Below, piece by piece: positions 16,208 to 23,812 of a stretch of 64,000 nucleotides of DNA (its first letter is position 1; the number at the start of each line of letters is the position of its first letter). The notes under the pieces were generated by a model, which ran no database searches, was not told where the DNA came from, and saw only the letters and a program-made list of their open reading frames with translations. The position numbers and the translations under genes are program-made. Origin of the DNA: an uncultured Spirochaetaceae bacterium (GTDB lineage Bacteria > Spirochaetota > Spirochaetia > Sphaerochaetales > Sphaerochaetaceae); the NCBI GenBank assembly GCA_944388955.1, contig CALXKJ010000008.1, forward strand, positions 1 through 64,000, given 5' to 3'.

Positions 16208-16499
16208 CACCGTTATTCCTGTATTCGTTTTCTCTCTTCTCCAGAAGAGTCTGAAGATCATCATCTGGGCCAGCTTCGGTATCGAGCTCGATTGTGAACA
16301 GCTCAAGGCCCAGAGCTGTGTATTCCTCTTGCAGTTCTTTGCATTCATGCATTGAGAGATCCAGATGGAAGCGCTCATCGCTGAATGATTTCACAGCATC
16401 TTCTGTGGTCTTGAGATATGCTTTGCCGCTTTTGAGGTTGCGTATGATAATAACACCTCTTATCTTATCTGGCCTTGAGAATACATCGTTGATGTCCAT
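16179..16499 (-). CDS. GIY-YIG-like domain protein, degenerate active site
   Basis: A 106-residue protein resembling the bacterial GIY-YIG family with the layout RG-x-IRNL-x-GK...[22 protein letters not shown]...LEKRENEY. The signature is decayed: GIY is GVI and YIG is YLK, so nuclease activity is doubtful. The frame is open to 16625 on the far side of the V-ATPase start. I chose the ATG at 16499 because homology begins just after it and a TATATT (complement of 16507-16512) lies seven bases upstream. With no Shine-Dalgarno this could be leaderless. It converges on udp with a 29-nt overlap. Confidence 0.6.
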   Translation of the reverse strand: MDINDVFSRPDKIRGVIIIRNLKSGKAYLKTTEDAVKSFSDERFHLDLSMHECKELQEEYTALGLELFTIELDTEAGPDDDLQTLLEKRENEYRNNGVTLYSDPLR

Positions 16500-16629
16500 G
16501 TGAGCGAATATATCACAAATCTTCAAAGAGATAACATCCGGATTCCATCTTTCTTGCAAATTATTGTTTAGTTTTTCACTTGGCGGGGTTATCATAATCA
16601 TTAGTTTCTTCCAGAAGGATGGCAAAATT

Positions 16630-17208
16630 ATGGAACAGCAGATTCAGAGTCTCATCGATTCAATCAGGAAAGAGGGTATCGACAAAGCCCGAAGCGAGAG
16701 CGATAAGATCATAGAGGACGCGAAGAAGAGCGCGGAGAAGATAATCAGCGATGCTAAAGCTGAGGCTGAGAAAATCATAAGCGATGCAGATGCAAGCGCA
16801 GCGCGTCTTCAGGCATCAGCTGAGGAAGCAATCAGGCAGAGCGCGAGGAATGCATCCCTTGCACTGAAGAAGGATATTGAGGATAAAATCACAGCACTCC
16901 TCCGCTCTGATTGCAGAAAGGCTTTATCCCTTCCAGATTTATGTACCATCATCAGAGCCGCTATATCCGAAGATGTCTCGGGAACTGCTATAGAGGTTCC
17001 GAAGGAAGTCTTCGACGAGCTTGGGGATTCGCTCAGAAGCGAGTTCGCGTCGGAGATAGAGAAGGGCATGGAGATAAGAGCAGCTTCTATAACCGGTGGT
17101 TTCAGAATCGCCGCGAAAGATGGCTCTGGATATGTTGACTATTCCGATGATGAGTGCACACGCCTTATCCTTCCGTATCTCTCGGATAAGCTTAAGGAGA
17201 TTCTCTGA
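16630..17208 (+). CDS. V-type ATPase subunit E (peripheral stalk)
   Basis: A 192-residue protein, first gene of the V-type ATPase operon. Residues ~1-95 are a charged heptad-rich helix (SDKIIEDAKKSAEKIISDAK, EAEKIISDADASAA), then a globular C-terminal half, as in the subunit E that forms the peripheral stalk clamping the catalytic head. The ATG at 16630 is preceded by AAGGAT at 16615-16620; the frame is open further upstream without a better start. Three bases separate it from the next gene. The heptad helix normally pairs with subunit G, but no G gene is visible in this operon. Confidence 0.85.
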   Translation: MEQQIQSLIDSIRKEGIDKARSESDKIIEDAKKSAEKIISDAKAEAEKIISDADASAARLQASAEEAIRQSARNASLALKKDIEDKITALLRSDCRKALSLPDLCTIIRAAISEDVSGTAIEVPKEVFDELGDSLRSEFASEIEKGMEIRAASITGGFRIAAKDGSGYVDYSDDECTRLILPYLSDKLKEIL

Positions 17209-17210
17209 TA

Positions 17211-17741
17211 ATGGCAGAGTACTACTACTTCGGAGCTTCATTGCCGATGCTCAGAATGAATCAGGCGCCTCAGCTTTCATATGAAGCTTTCATAGAAGCG
17301 TGCCGTGAGAATCTCTCGAAGCGCGATATGAAGGATATGGAGCTTGCTGTCCTCTCAGGCGGAGAGGGCGAGGCTTCTATTCCTGTCGTCAAGGCATTCA
17401 GGCGCTTTTCATCTGAGCTCGGGAAGGCAATCAATCACCAGAGAGCTTTATCCCTTGGCTTTTCAGGTTATGAGGAAGACTCTACGGATAAGGAGATACG
17501 GGATATAGCGAAGAATATCGTGAATGAGAAGGATCCTCTGAAAGCAGAGAATGAGATTCTCGCAAGTTATTTCGACTTTCTCTCATCATACGAAAGCTCC
17601 TCTCCATTCTCTACGGAGAGCCTGATGATTTATTCCCTGAAGCTGCAGATTTTAGGTATTTCATCATCATTCAGCATGGAGAAGGGCAGAGCTGAGTTCG
17701 ATAAGCTCTACAGGAACATTGAAGAAGATATTTTCAGATAA
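17211..17741 (+). CDS. DUF2764 protein of the V-type ATPase operon
   Basis: A 176-residue protein lying between subunits E and A, the position taken by DUF2764 proteins in spirochaete, Bacteroidetes and chlamydial V-type ATPase operons. The N-terminus AEYYYFGASLPMLRM matches the family pattern of an opening YY(F/L)xASLP. No transmembrane segment is seen. Its conserved operon position suggests a structural role such as the central-rotor socket normally filled by subunit C, which has no separate gene here; that role is inference. Confidence 0.8.
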   Translation: MAEYYYFGASLPMLRMNQAPQLSYEAFIEACRENLSKRDMKDMELAVLSGGEGEASIPVVKAFRRFSSELGKAINHQRALSLGFSGYEEDSTDKEIRDIAKNIVNEKDPLKAENEILASYFDFLSSYESSSPFSTESLMIYSLKLQILGISSSFSMEKGRAEFDKLYRNIEEDIFR

Positions 17742-17750
17742 GGAGTCTAT

Positions 17751-19475
17751 ATGTCAGTCAGTAAAGGACGCGTGACCGGTGTCAACGGTAACATGGTAAA
17801 TGTCGAGTTCACCGGAAATGTAATAAAGAATGAGGTCGGATTCATACATGTAGGGGAATCTCGCCTTAAAGGCGAAATCATCAGGATTACCGGCTCCATT
17901 GCCTCTCTTCAGGTCTATGAGATGACGGGAGGCATAAAAGTCGGGGATGAAGTTGAGTTCACAGGCGAGCTTCTCTCCGTTGAGCTTGGACCGGGACTTC
18001 TTTCGCAGGTGTTCGATGGACTTCAGAATCCTCTTCCAGAGCTGGCAGATAAGTGTGGCTTCTTCCTTGAGCGTGGCGTTTATCTCAATCCGCTTCCGGA
18101 CAAGAAGTGGCAGTTCACGGCCTCAAGGAAAGCTGGTGACAAACTCAGGGGCGGTGATTCATTCGGCTCTGTTCCTGAAGGTCTTTTCACACACCTTATC
18201 TTCGCGCCGTTCTCTCTTCAGGGAGAATGGACAATCGCATCAATTGTGCCTGATGGCCTTTATGGTGTGCATGAGACTATATGTACTATAGAGAATGCTG
18301 AGGGCGAGAAGAAAGAGCTCTCGATGGCTATAACACAGCCGGTGAAGGTCGCTATCGAAGGATATGATGAGCGAGTACGTCCTACTGAGCCTATGGTCAC
18401 TAGAATAAGAATCATTGACACATTCCTGCCTGTGGCGAAAGGCGGAACATATTGTATTCCAGGTCCTTTCGGGGCCGGAAAGACAGTCCTGCAGCATCTG
18501 ACTTCCAAAAACGCTGATGTCGATATAGTCATCATCGCAGCCTGCGGTGAAAGAGCTGGAGAGGTTGTAGAGGTTCTCAAGGAATTCCCTGAGCTTACCG
18601 ATCCAAAGACAGGCAGAAGCCTTATGGAAAGGACTATCATCATCTGCAACACATCCTCGATGCCTGTCGCGGCAAGAGAAGCCTCTGTATATACAGCTGT
18701 GACAATGGCTGAGTATTACAGGAACATGGGACTTGATGTGCTTCTTCTCGCAGACTCAACTTCAAGATGGGCACAGGCTATGAGGGAAATGTCGGGACGC
18801 CTTGAGGAAATCCCTGGAGATGAGGCATTCCCTGCATACCTTGAGTCCCGTATCGCAGGCTTCTATGAGAGAGCAGGAAAGGTCAGGCTGCGTGACGGAC
18901 GATATGGCTCTGTTACTATCGGAGGCACAGTATCCCCGGCTGGCGGAAACTTCGAGGAGCCTGTAACTCAGGCGACTCTCAAAGTCGTCGGCGCATTCCA
19001 TGGACTGTCGAGAGAGCGCTCCGATGCGCGTAAGTATCCTGCAATCGATCCTCTTGATTCATGGTCGAAATATAGCGGAATCATCGATAAGAAACTTGTC
19101 GATGAGGCTTATGGCTATCTTCGACGTGGTCATGAAGTAGGTGAGATGATGAAAGTCGTAGGAGAGGAAGGCACTAGCCTAGAGGATTATATAATCTATC
19201 AGAAGGGTGAATTCCTTGATTCTGTCTACCTTCAGCAGAATTCTTTTGACCCTGTCGATTCAGTCGTTCCTGTCGAGCGTCAGCAGGAGTCATTCTCCAT
19301 ACTTCATTCAATCCTTGAATCCTCGTTCAGCCTCTCTGATAAGAAAGAGGCGAGGACGTTCTTCAATGAACTCAGACAGCGCTTCCTTGACTGGAATGGC
19401 ACGCCTTCCGACAGCCCTGATTTCCTGAAGAGGAAAGATGAGCTCGTTTCATTCTATGAAGGGAGGAGAAAGTAA
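17751..19475 (+). CDS. V-type ATPase catalytic subunit A
   Basis: A 574-residue catalytic subunit that hydrolyses or makes ATP at the A/B interface. The N-terminal beta barrel is followed by the A-specific insertion and the nucleotide-binding domain with Walker A GPFGAGKT (residues 238-245); most relatives have Ser at the Ala position. Also visible are [20 protein letters not shown] with the catalytic Glu of the GER motif and [15 protein letters not shown]. Length is normal for bacterial V/A-type A subunits. A good GGAG lies before the ATG, and the last base of the stop overlaps the start of subunit B. Confidence 0.97.
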   Translation: MSVSKGRVTGVNGNMVNVEFTGNVIKNEVGFIHVGESRLKGEIIRITGSIASLQVYEMTGGIKVGDEVEFTGELLSVELGPGLLSQVFDGLQNPLPELADKCGFFLERGVYLNPLPDKKWQFTASRKAGDKLRGGDSFGSVPEGLFTHLIFAPFSLQGEWTIASIVPDGLYGVHETICTIENAEGEKKELSMAITQPVKVAIEGYDERVRPTEPMVTRIRIIDTFLPVAKGGTYCIPGPFGAGKTVLQHLTSKNADVDIVIIAACGERAGEVVEVLKEFPELTDPKTGRSLMERTIIICNTSSMPVAAREASVYTAVTMAEYYRNMGLDVLLLADSTSRWAQAMREMSGRLEEIPGDEAFPAYLESRIAGFYERAGKVRLRDGRYGSVTIGGTVSPAGGNFEEPVTQATLKVVGAFHGLSRERSDARKYPAIDPLDSWSKYSGIIDKKLVDEAYGYLRRGHEVGEMMKVVGEEGTSLEDYIIYQKGEFLDSVYLQQNSFDPVDSVVPVERQQESFSILHSILESSFSLSDKKEARTFFNELRQRFLDWNGTPSDSPDFLKRKDELVSFYEGRRK

Positions 19476-20767
19476 TGCAGAAGGTATATACGAAGATAGA
19501 GAGCATAATCGGAAATATCATCACAGTACGCGCTGAAGGCGTACGGAATCAGGATCTTGCTGAGATAACCACAAGCCAGGGCAAGAGCTACGCTAATGTC
19601 ATAAAGCTCGACGGCGATCTGGTGTCTCTTCAGGTCTTCCAGGGTGGTCAGGGCGTTTCCACGGGAGACAGCGTGCGCTTTCTAGGCGTGCCTATGAGAG
19701 TAAGCTACTCCGAGGATCTTTTAGGGCGGGTGTTTGATGGCGCTGGAAAGCCACGTGATAACGGACCAGAGCTTACCGCTAATATGGTTGAGATCGCAGG
19801 ACCTTCAGTAAACCCGGCACGGCGTGTCCTTCCTGATAAGATGATCCGCACCGGTATCCCGATGATAGATGTGTTCAACACGCTTGTGGAATCGCAGAAG
19901 CTGCCAATCTTCTCCGTCTCCGGTGAGCCTTACAATGAGCTTCTCGCGCGCATAGCGATGCAGGCTGAGGTCGATATCATCGTTCTCGGTGGAATGGGAC
20001 TCAAGTATGATGATTATCTTTTCTTCCGTGACACGCTTGAAGCATCGGGCGCGTCCTCAAGGACAATCATGTTCATACATACAGCGTCCGATCCGACAGT
20101 AGAATGCACGCTTGTTCCGGATCTTGCACTGTCTGTTGCTGAGCATTTCGCGCTTGATGGCAAGCGTGTGCTCGTGCTTCTTACAGATATGACGAACTTC
20201 TGCGATGCGCTCAAGGAAATGGCGATTACGATGGATCAGGTTCCATCAAACAGAGGATATCCTGGAGATCTCTATTCGTCACTTGCATCGCGTTATGAGA
20301 AAGCTGTTGATTTCGAGGGCGCCGGCTCGCTGACGATTCTTGGCGTAACGACAATGCCAGGTGATGATGTAACGCATCCTATCCCTGACAACACCGGTTA
20401 CATAACAGAAGGACAGTATTATCTCAGAAATGGGCATATCGAGCCATTTGGATCTCTTTCACGTCTTAAGCAGAACGTGAATAAGGATACTCGTGATGAT
20501 CATCGCTCTCTTATGGATGGCATGATCAAGCTGTATTCTGCATATAAGGATTCGATGGAGAAGCGCTCCATGGGCTTCATGATGTCAGATTGGGATGAGA
20601 AACTTCTCAAATACGGTGCGCTGTTTGAGGAGAAGCTGATGGATCTCTCAGTCAACATTCCTTTAGAGGAAGCACTGGATCTCGGATGGAAAATACTTTC
20701 TGAGTGCTTTGAGCCCAATGAGACAGGACTTCGCTCCGATCTTATTTCCCGTTACTGGCCAAAGTGA
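19475..20767 (+). CDS. V-type ATPase regulatory subunit B
   Basis: A 430-residue non-catalytic nucleotide-binding subunit that alternates with A in the V1 head. The phosphate-binding loop is [16 protein letters not shown] rather than a Walker A, as expected for B. Other matching blocks are [36 protein letters not shown] and the conserved [17 protein letters not shown]. The length is slightly shorter than typical 460-residue B subunits, with a brief C-terminal domain. Start and stop are tightly packed between A and D. Confidence 0.97.
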   Translation: MQKVYTKIESIIGNIITVRAEGVRNQDLAEITTSQGKSYANVIKLDGDLVSLQVFQGGQGVSTGDSVRFLGVPMRVSYSEDLLGRVFDGAGKPRDNGPELTANMVEIAGPSVNPARRVLPDKMIRTGIPMIDVFNTLVESQKLPIFSVSGEPYNELLARIAMQAEVDIIVLGGMGLKYDDYLFFRDTLEASGASSRTIMFIHTASDPTVECTLVPDLALSVAEHFALDGKRVLVLLTDMTNFCDALKEMAITMDQVPSNRGYPGDLYSSLASRYEKAVDFEGAGSLTILGVTTMPGDDVTHPIPDNTGYITEGQYYLRNGHIEPFGSLSRLKQNVNKDTRDDHRSLMDGMIKLYSAYKDSMEKRSMGFMMSDWDEKLLKYGALFEEKLMDLSVNIPLEEALDLGWKILSECFEPNETGLRSDLISRYWPK

Positions 20768-20774
20768 GGATGAT

Positions 20775-21386
20775 ATGGGAATAAAGCTGACGAAGAATGA
20801 GCAGAAGAAGCAGAAGGACGCATTGCGTCAGTTCATGCGTTATCTTCCGACTCTTCAGCTTAAGAAACAGCAGCTTCAGGTCGTTATCAGGGAAGCCGAG
20901 AGCGAGATCGAGGAACTCAGGAGAAAGCAGAAAGAGGCTATAGATGCGCTCTCTTCCTGGATTGCAATCTATGGAGGCAATGAAGCTTTTCCTCCTGAAA
21001 AGTCGATAGACAAGCTTGTTGTCATAGATAGAATCGAGAGAGATGAGGGCAATATAGCTGGAGTGAAGGTTCCTGTCTTCAAGGAGCTTCTCTTCAAACC
21101 TGTAGTCTATGACCTCACTTATTATCCTCTTTGGGTTGATAGAGCACTTGAGGAGCTGAAGAATATTGCGCAGTACGATGCGCTTGTTCTGACGCTTGAG
21201 GAGAGGATAAGACTTCTTTCCGAGGAGCTGAGAGTGACTACGCAGCGAGTCAATCTCTTTGAGAAAGTGAAGATTCCTGAAGCACAGGAGAACATTAGAG
21301 TGATAGGTATCTACCTTCAGGATCAGCAGACAGCTGCTGTCGTGAGAGGCAAGATAGCAAAGAAGAAACTGGTGAAGGTGAGCTGA
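20775..21386 (+). CDS. V-type ATPase subunit D (central rotor)
   Basis: A 203-residue coiled-coil protein forming the rotor shaft inside the A/B ring. The N-terminus MGIKLTKNEQKKQKDALRQF and the long antiparallel helices (residues ~1-65 and ~130-200, with ALVLTLEERIRLLSEELRVT and then TQRVNLFEKVKIP) fit subunit D. The ATG at 20775 is preceded by GAGGATG; an upstream in-frame start at 20709 lies inside subunit B and lacks a ribosome-binding site. The stop overlaps the start of subunit I by one base. Confidence 0.92.
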   Translation: MGIKLTKNEQKKQKDALRQFMRYLPTLQLKKQQLQVVIREAESEIEELRRKQKEAIDALSSWIAIYGGNEAFPPEKSIDKLVVIDRIERDEGNIAGVKVPVFKELLFKPVVYDLTYYPLWVDRALEELKNIAQYDALVLTLEERIRLLSEELRVTTQRVNLFEKVKIPEAQENIRVIGIYLQDQQTAAVVRGKIAKKKLVKVS

Positions 21387-23239
21387 TGATAGAGAAAATG
21401 AAGAAGGTTGTCCTCATTTCAAGAGGATCTGAAAAGAAAGAGCTTCTTCTTTCTCTCAGGGAAGAAGGGGTGATGCATGTCTCCGATCTCGTTCATAAGA
21501 CGCCTAAGCTGGATGAGATGGAGAAGGACAGGAGTGATTATGTCCGTATCAGGCAGGTTCTTGTCGAGCGTGCGGATAAGAAGGATAAGCGCAAACTCTC
21601 TTTGAGTGATAGCGATTTCGCTTCCGTCCATCAGGCAATCCTCAAAGACATTGAGGATGAAGGGAAAATCAACGAGCGTCTTGTACAGCTGCAAGCTGAG
21701 CGTGACCGCATAAAGCCATTCGGTGATTTCAATCCCGATGATGTGAAAGCATTATCTGATGATGGTATTCCCATTTTCATTTATGCGGGAGGAAAGAAGG
21801 AGATTGAGAAACTCAGAAGCGATGAGTCTGTTTCATTCATTCCTCTCAGGTATGATGGAAAGCTTGAGGCTGCGGCGGTTCTCTATGAAAAACTCCCTGA
21901 AAGCTCAGGACTGGCTGAAATTGATCTTCCATCTGAAAGCCTTTCCGAAATCGAGGCGGAGATTCTCATGGAGCGGAAACGCCTTGATGAAATAAGGAAG
22001 AGAATCAGTGAATGCGGGGTATACATCACCGCATATGATTCATACCTCAGAAAAGCCGATGAGCGGATCACATTCGAGAGAGTGAGCTCAACAATCTCAG
22101 GCGATGATATCATCTACCTCAAGGGATATATCCCCGAGAAAGATGAGAAGCGCTTTATGAAGAAAGCAGAGAAAGAAGGCTGGGCGTATATCATCGATGA
22201 TATTTCAGATGAGGATAACCCACCGACGCTTGTCAGGTACAAAGGCATAACCCGTATCGTCAAGCCTATCTTTGACATTCTTGGTACAGTGCCCGGATAC
22301 CGTGAGTATGATATATCATCATTCTTCCTGGTGTTCTTCTCGCTCTTCTTTGCCATGATACTCGGCGACGCAGGCTATGGCCTCATATTCCTTCTTATCG
22401 CGATTGGGATGCACGTCAAGTCAAAGAAGCCATCGGATGTGAATATACTCCTCTATGTGCTATCGGTCGTGACGATTATATGGGGTGCAATGACAGGTAC
22501 CTGGTTCGGCTCTGAGACGATTCTCAGGAAATTACCGTTCCTGCAGCTCTTTATCGTACCGGCTATAACAAACTTCCCAGGCGTTGTCGGTGTCGATTCC
22601 GTGTGGGCACAGAACATGCTCATGAAGTTCTGCTTCATATTGGGAGCTGTGCAGCTTGGTCTTGCTAGGGTAGTGAATATCATAACAAAGGCAAGAAATA
22701 AGGACATATCGCTTATTGCCGAAGCTGGCTGGTTCATTGACGTTGTGATGCTCTACCTGATGGCACTCTATCTTGTAATCGGCGAGGCTGTGCCATTCAC
22801 GTTGATTGTAGGCGGTATTGTTGTTGGCTTCGTGCTTGTCTGCCTCTTTTCCGGTCAGGGACCTGGAATCAGCTTTGTCGCTGGTCTGAAGGCAGGACTT
22901 GCGGGCTTCTTCACGACATTCCTCGATACAATCTCGTGCTTCTCGAATATAATGAGCTATATACGTCTCTTCGCAGTCGGCATGGCATCGCTTGCGATAG
23001 CCCAGTCATTCAACGGCATGGCTGGTGGTATGCTTCATGGTGCTCTGATACCAATCGGTGTCCTGATAATAGTGCTTGGGCATACACTAAATCTTGTTAT
23101 GGGAATGCTCTCTGTTGTTGTACATGGAGTAAGACTCAATCTATTGGAATTCTCCGGCGCTCTTGGTATGGAGTGGACCGGTTATAATTACGAACCATTC
23201 AGCAAAATGGCTGATGACAAAGCTGCAGAAAACAGCTAA
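21386..23239 (+). CDS. V-type ATPase subunit I (membrane stator, a-subunit)
   Basis: A 617-residue protein combining a cytoplasmic N-terminal half (~1-300, charged, coiled-coil rich) with a C-terminal membrane half of seven or eight helices. The membrane part includes FAMILGDAGYGLIFLLIA and SYIRLFAVGMASLAIAQ, whose Arg (in YIRLF) is the conserved ion-channel arginine facing the c-ring Glu. It anchors the stator and provides ion half-channels with subunit K. It abuts subunit D by one base and is followed 9 bp later by K. Confidence 0.95.
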   Translation: MIEKMKKVVLISRGSEKKELLLSLREEGVMHVSDLVHKTPKLDEMEKDRSDYVRIRQVLVERADKKDKRKLSLSDSDFASVHQAILKDIEDEGKINERLVQLQAERDRIKPFGDFNPDDVKALSDDGIPIFIYAGGKKEIEKLRSDESVSFIPLRYDGKLEAAAVLYEKLPESSGLAEIDLPSESLSEIEAEILMERKRLDEIRKRISECGVYITAYDSYLRKADERITFERVSSTISGDDIIYLKGYIPEKDEKRFMKKAEKEGWAYIIDDISDEDNPPTLVRYKGITRIVKPIFDILGTVPGYREYDISSFFLVFFSLFFAMILGDAGYGLIFLLIAIGMHVKSKKPSDVNILLYVLSVVTIIWGAMTGTWFGSETILRKLPFLQLFIVPAITNFPGVVGVDSVWAQNMLMKFCFILGAVQLGLARVVNIITKARNKDISLIAEAGWFIDVVMLYLMALYLVIGEAVPFTLIVGGIVVGFVLVCLFSGQGPGISFVAGLKAGLAGFFTTFLDTISCFSNIMSYIRLFAVGMASLAIAQSFNGMAGGMLHGALIPIGVLIIVLGHTLNLVMGMLSVVVHGVRLNLLEFSGALGMEWTGYNYEPFSKMADDKAAENS

Positions 23240-23248
23240 GGAGATGAT

Positions 23249-23683
23249 ATGGAAAATCTGGCTTATCTTGGAATGGCATGTGCACTCTGCCTTTCCGCAC
23301 TCGGATCCGGATTCGGCACAGGCTGCGCAGGACAGAGCGCTGTCGGTGGATGGAAGAAATGCTACGCTCAGGGAAAGCCTGCACCGTTTATCATGGTCGC
23401 GTTCGCAGGAGCGCCTCTTACGCAGACAATCTATGGCTTCTTGCTGATGACATTCATCCGCTCTGCATTCGAAACAGGTGCTTCCCCGATACTCTGTCTT
23501 TCTACAGGCGTTCTCGGTGGATTTGCAATCGGTCTTTCCGCATATTTCCAGGGAAGAATAGCAGCTGCGGCATCTGACGCGCTTTCCGAGACAGGAAAGG
23601 GTACAGCTAACTACTTCATAGTTATCGGTATTGCAGAGACAGTCGCGCTCTTCACGCTCGTTTTCTGTCTGCTTCTTCTCTAG
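23249..23683 (+). CDS. V-type ATPase subunit K (proteolipid, c-ring)
   Basis: A 144-residue proteolipid with four transmembrane helices, a duplicated hairpin. The ion-carrying glutamate is Glu130 in helix 4 (GIAETVALF). The first hairpin has no such acid and instead has Thr58-Gln59 and Tyr62 (PLTQTIYGF), with Gln101 in helix 3. Those positions correspond to the Na+ ligands described in Enterococcus hirae NtpK (Thr64, Gln65, Tyr68, Gln110, Glu139), so Na+ coupling is plausible; the ligand Leu61 position is Ala55 here. It is the last gene of the operon and is followed by a strong hairpin terminator. Confidence 0.95.
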   Translation: MENLAYLGMACALCLSALGSGFGTGCAGQSAVGGWKKCYAQGKPAPFIMVAFAGAPLTQTIYGFLLMTFIRSAFETGASPILCLSTGVLGGFAIGLSAYFQGRIAAAASDALSETGKGTANYFIVIGIAETVALFTLVFCLLLL

Positions 23684-23702
23684 AAGAGAATTTCTCTTCA
23701 GC

Positions 23703-23736
23703 AAAATCTCCTGTGTCTATCGATGCAGGAGATTTT
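23703..23736 (+). terminator. V-ATPase operon terminator
   Basis: AAAATCTCCTG (23703-23713) and CAGGAGATTTT (23726-23736) form a perfect 11-bp stem with a 12-nt loop. The A-rich and T-rich flanks make it potentially bidirectional. A smaller AAGAGA/TCTCTT hairpin lies just before it. Confidence 0.85.
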
Positions 23737-23751
23737 ATATTAATCATAGCA

Positions 23752-23800
23752 TTGCTAATAAATCTCAAGGAATATATACTTTATGTGAGAAATTTTCTCA
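23752..23800 (+). promoter_or_regulatory. Promoter and palindrome upstream of the methyltransferase fusion
   Basis: TTGCTA (-35, 23752-23757) and TATACT (-10, 23775-23780) are 17 bp apart. A palindrome TGAGAA-ATT-TTCTCA (23786-23800) lies at the expected transcription start, just before the GGAG ribosome-binding site and the ATG at 23813. It could be an operator or a small 5' hairpin. Confidence 0.7.
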
Positions 23801-23812
23801 TGTGGAGCTTGT

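Noticed and set aside
23249-23683. F-type ATP synthase c subunit
   Set aside because: Four helices with a single carboxylate, and neighbours A, B, D, E and I are all V/A-type.
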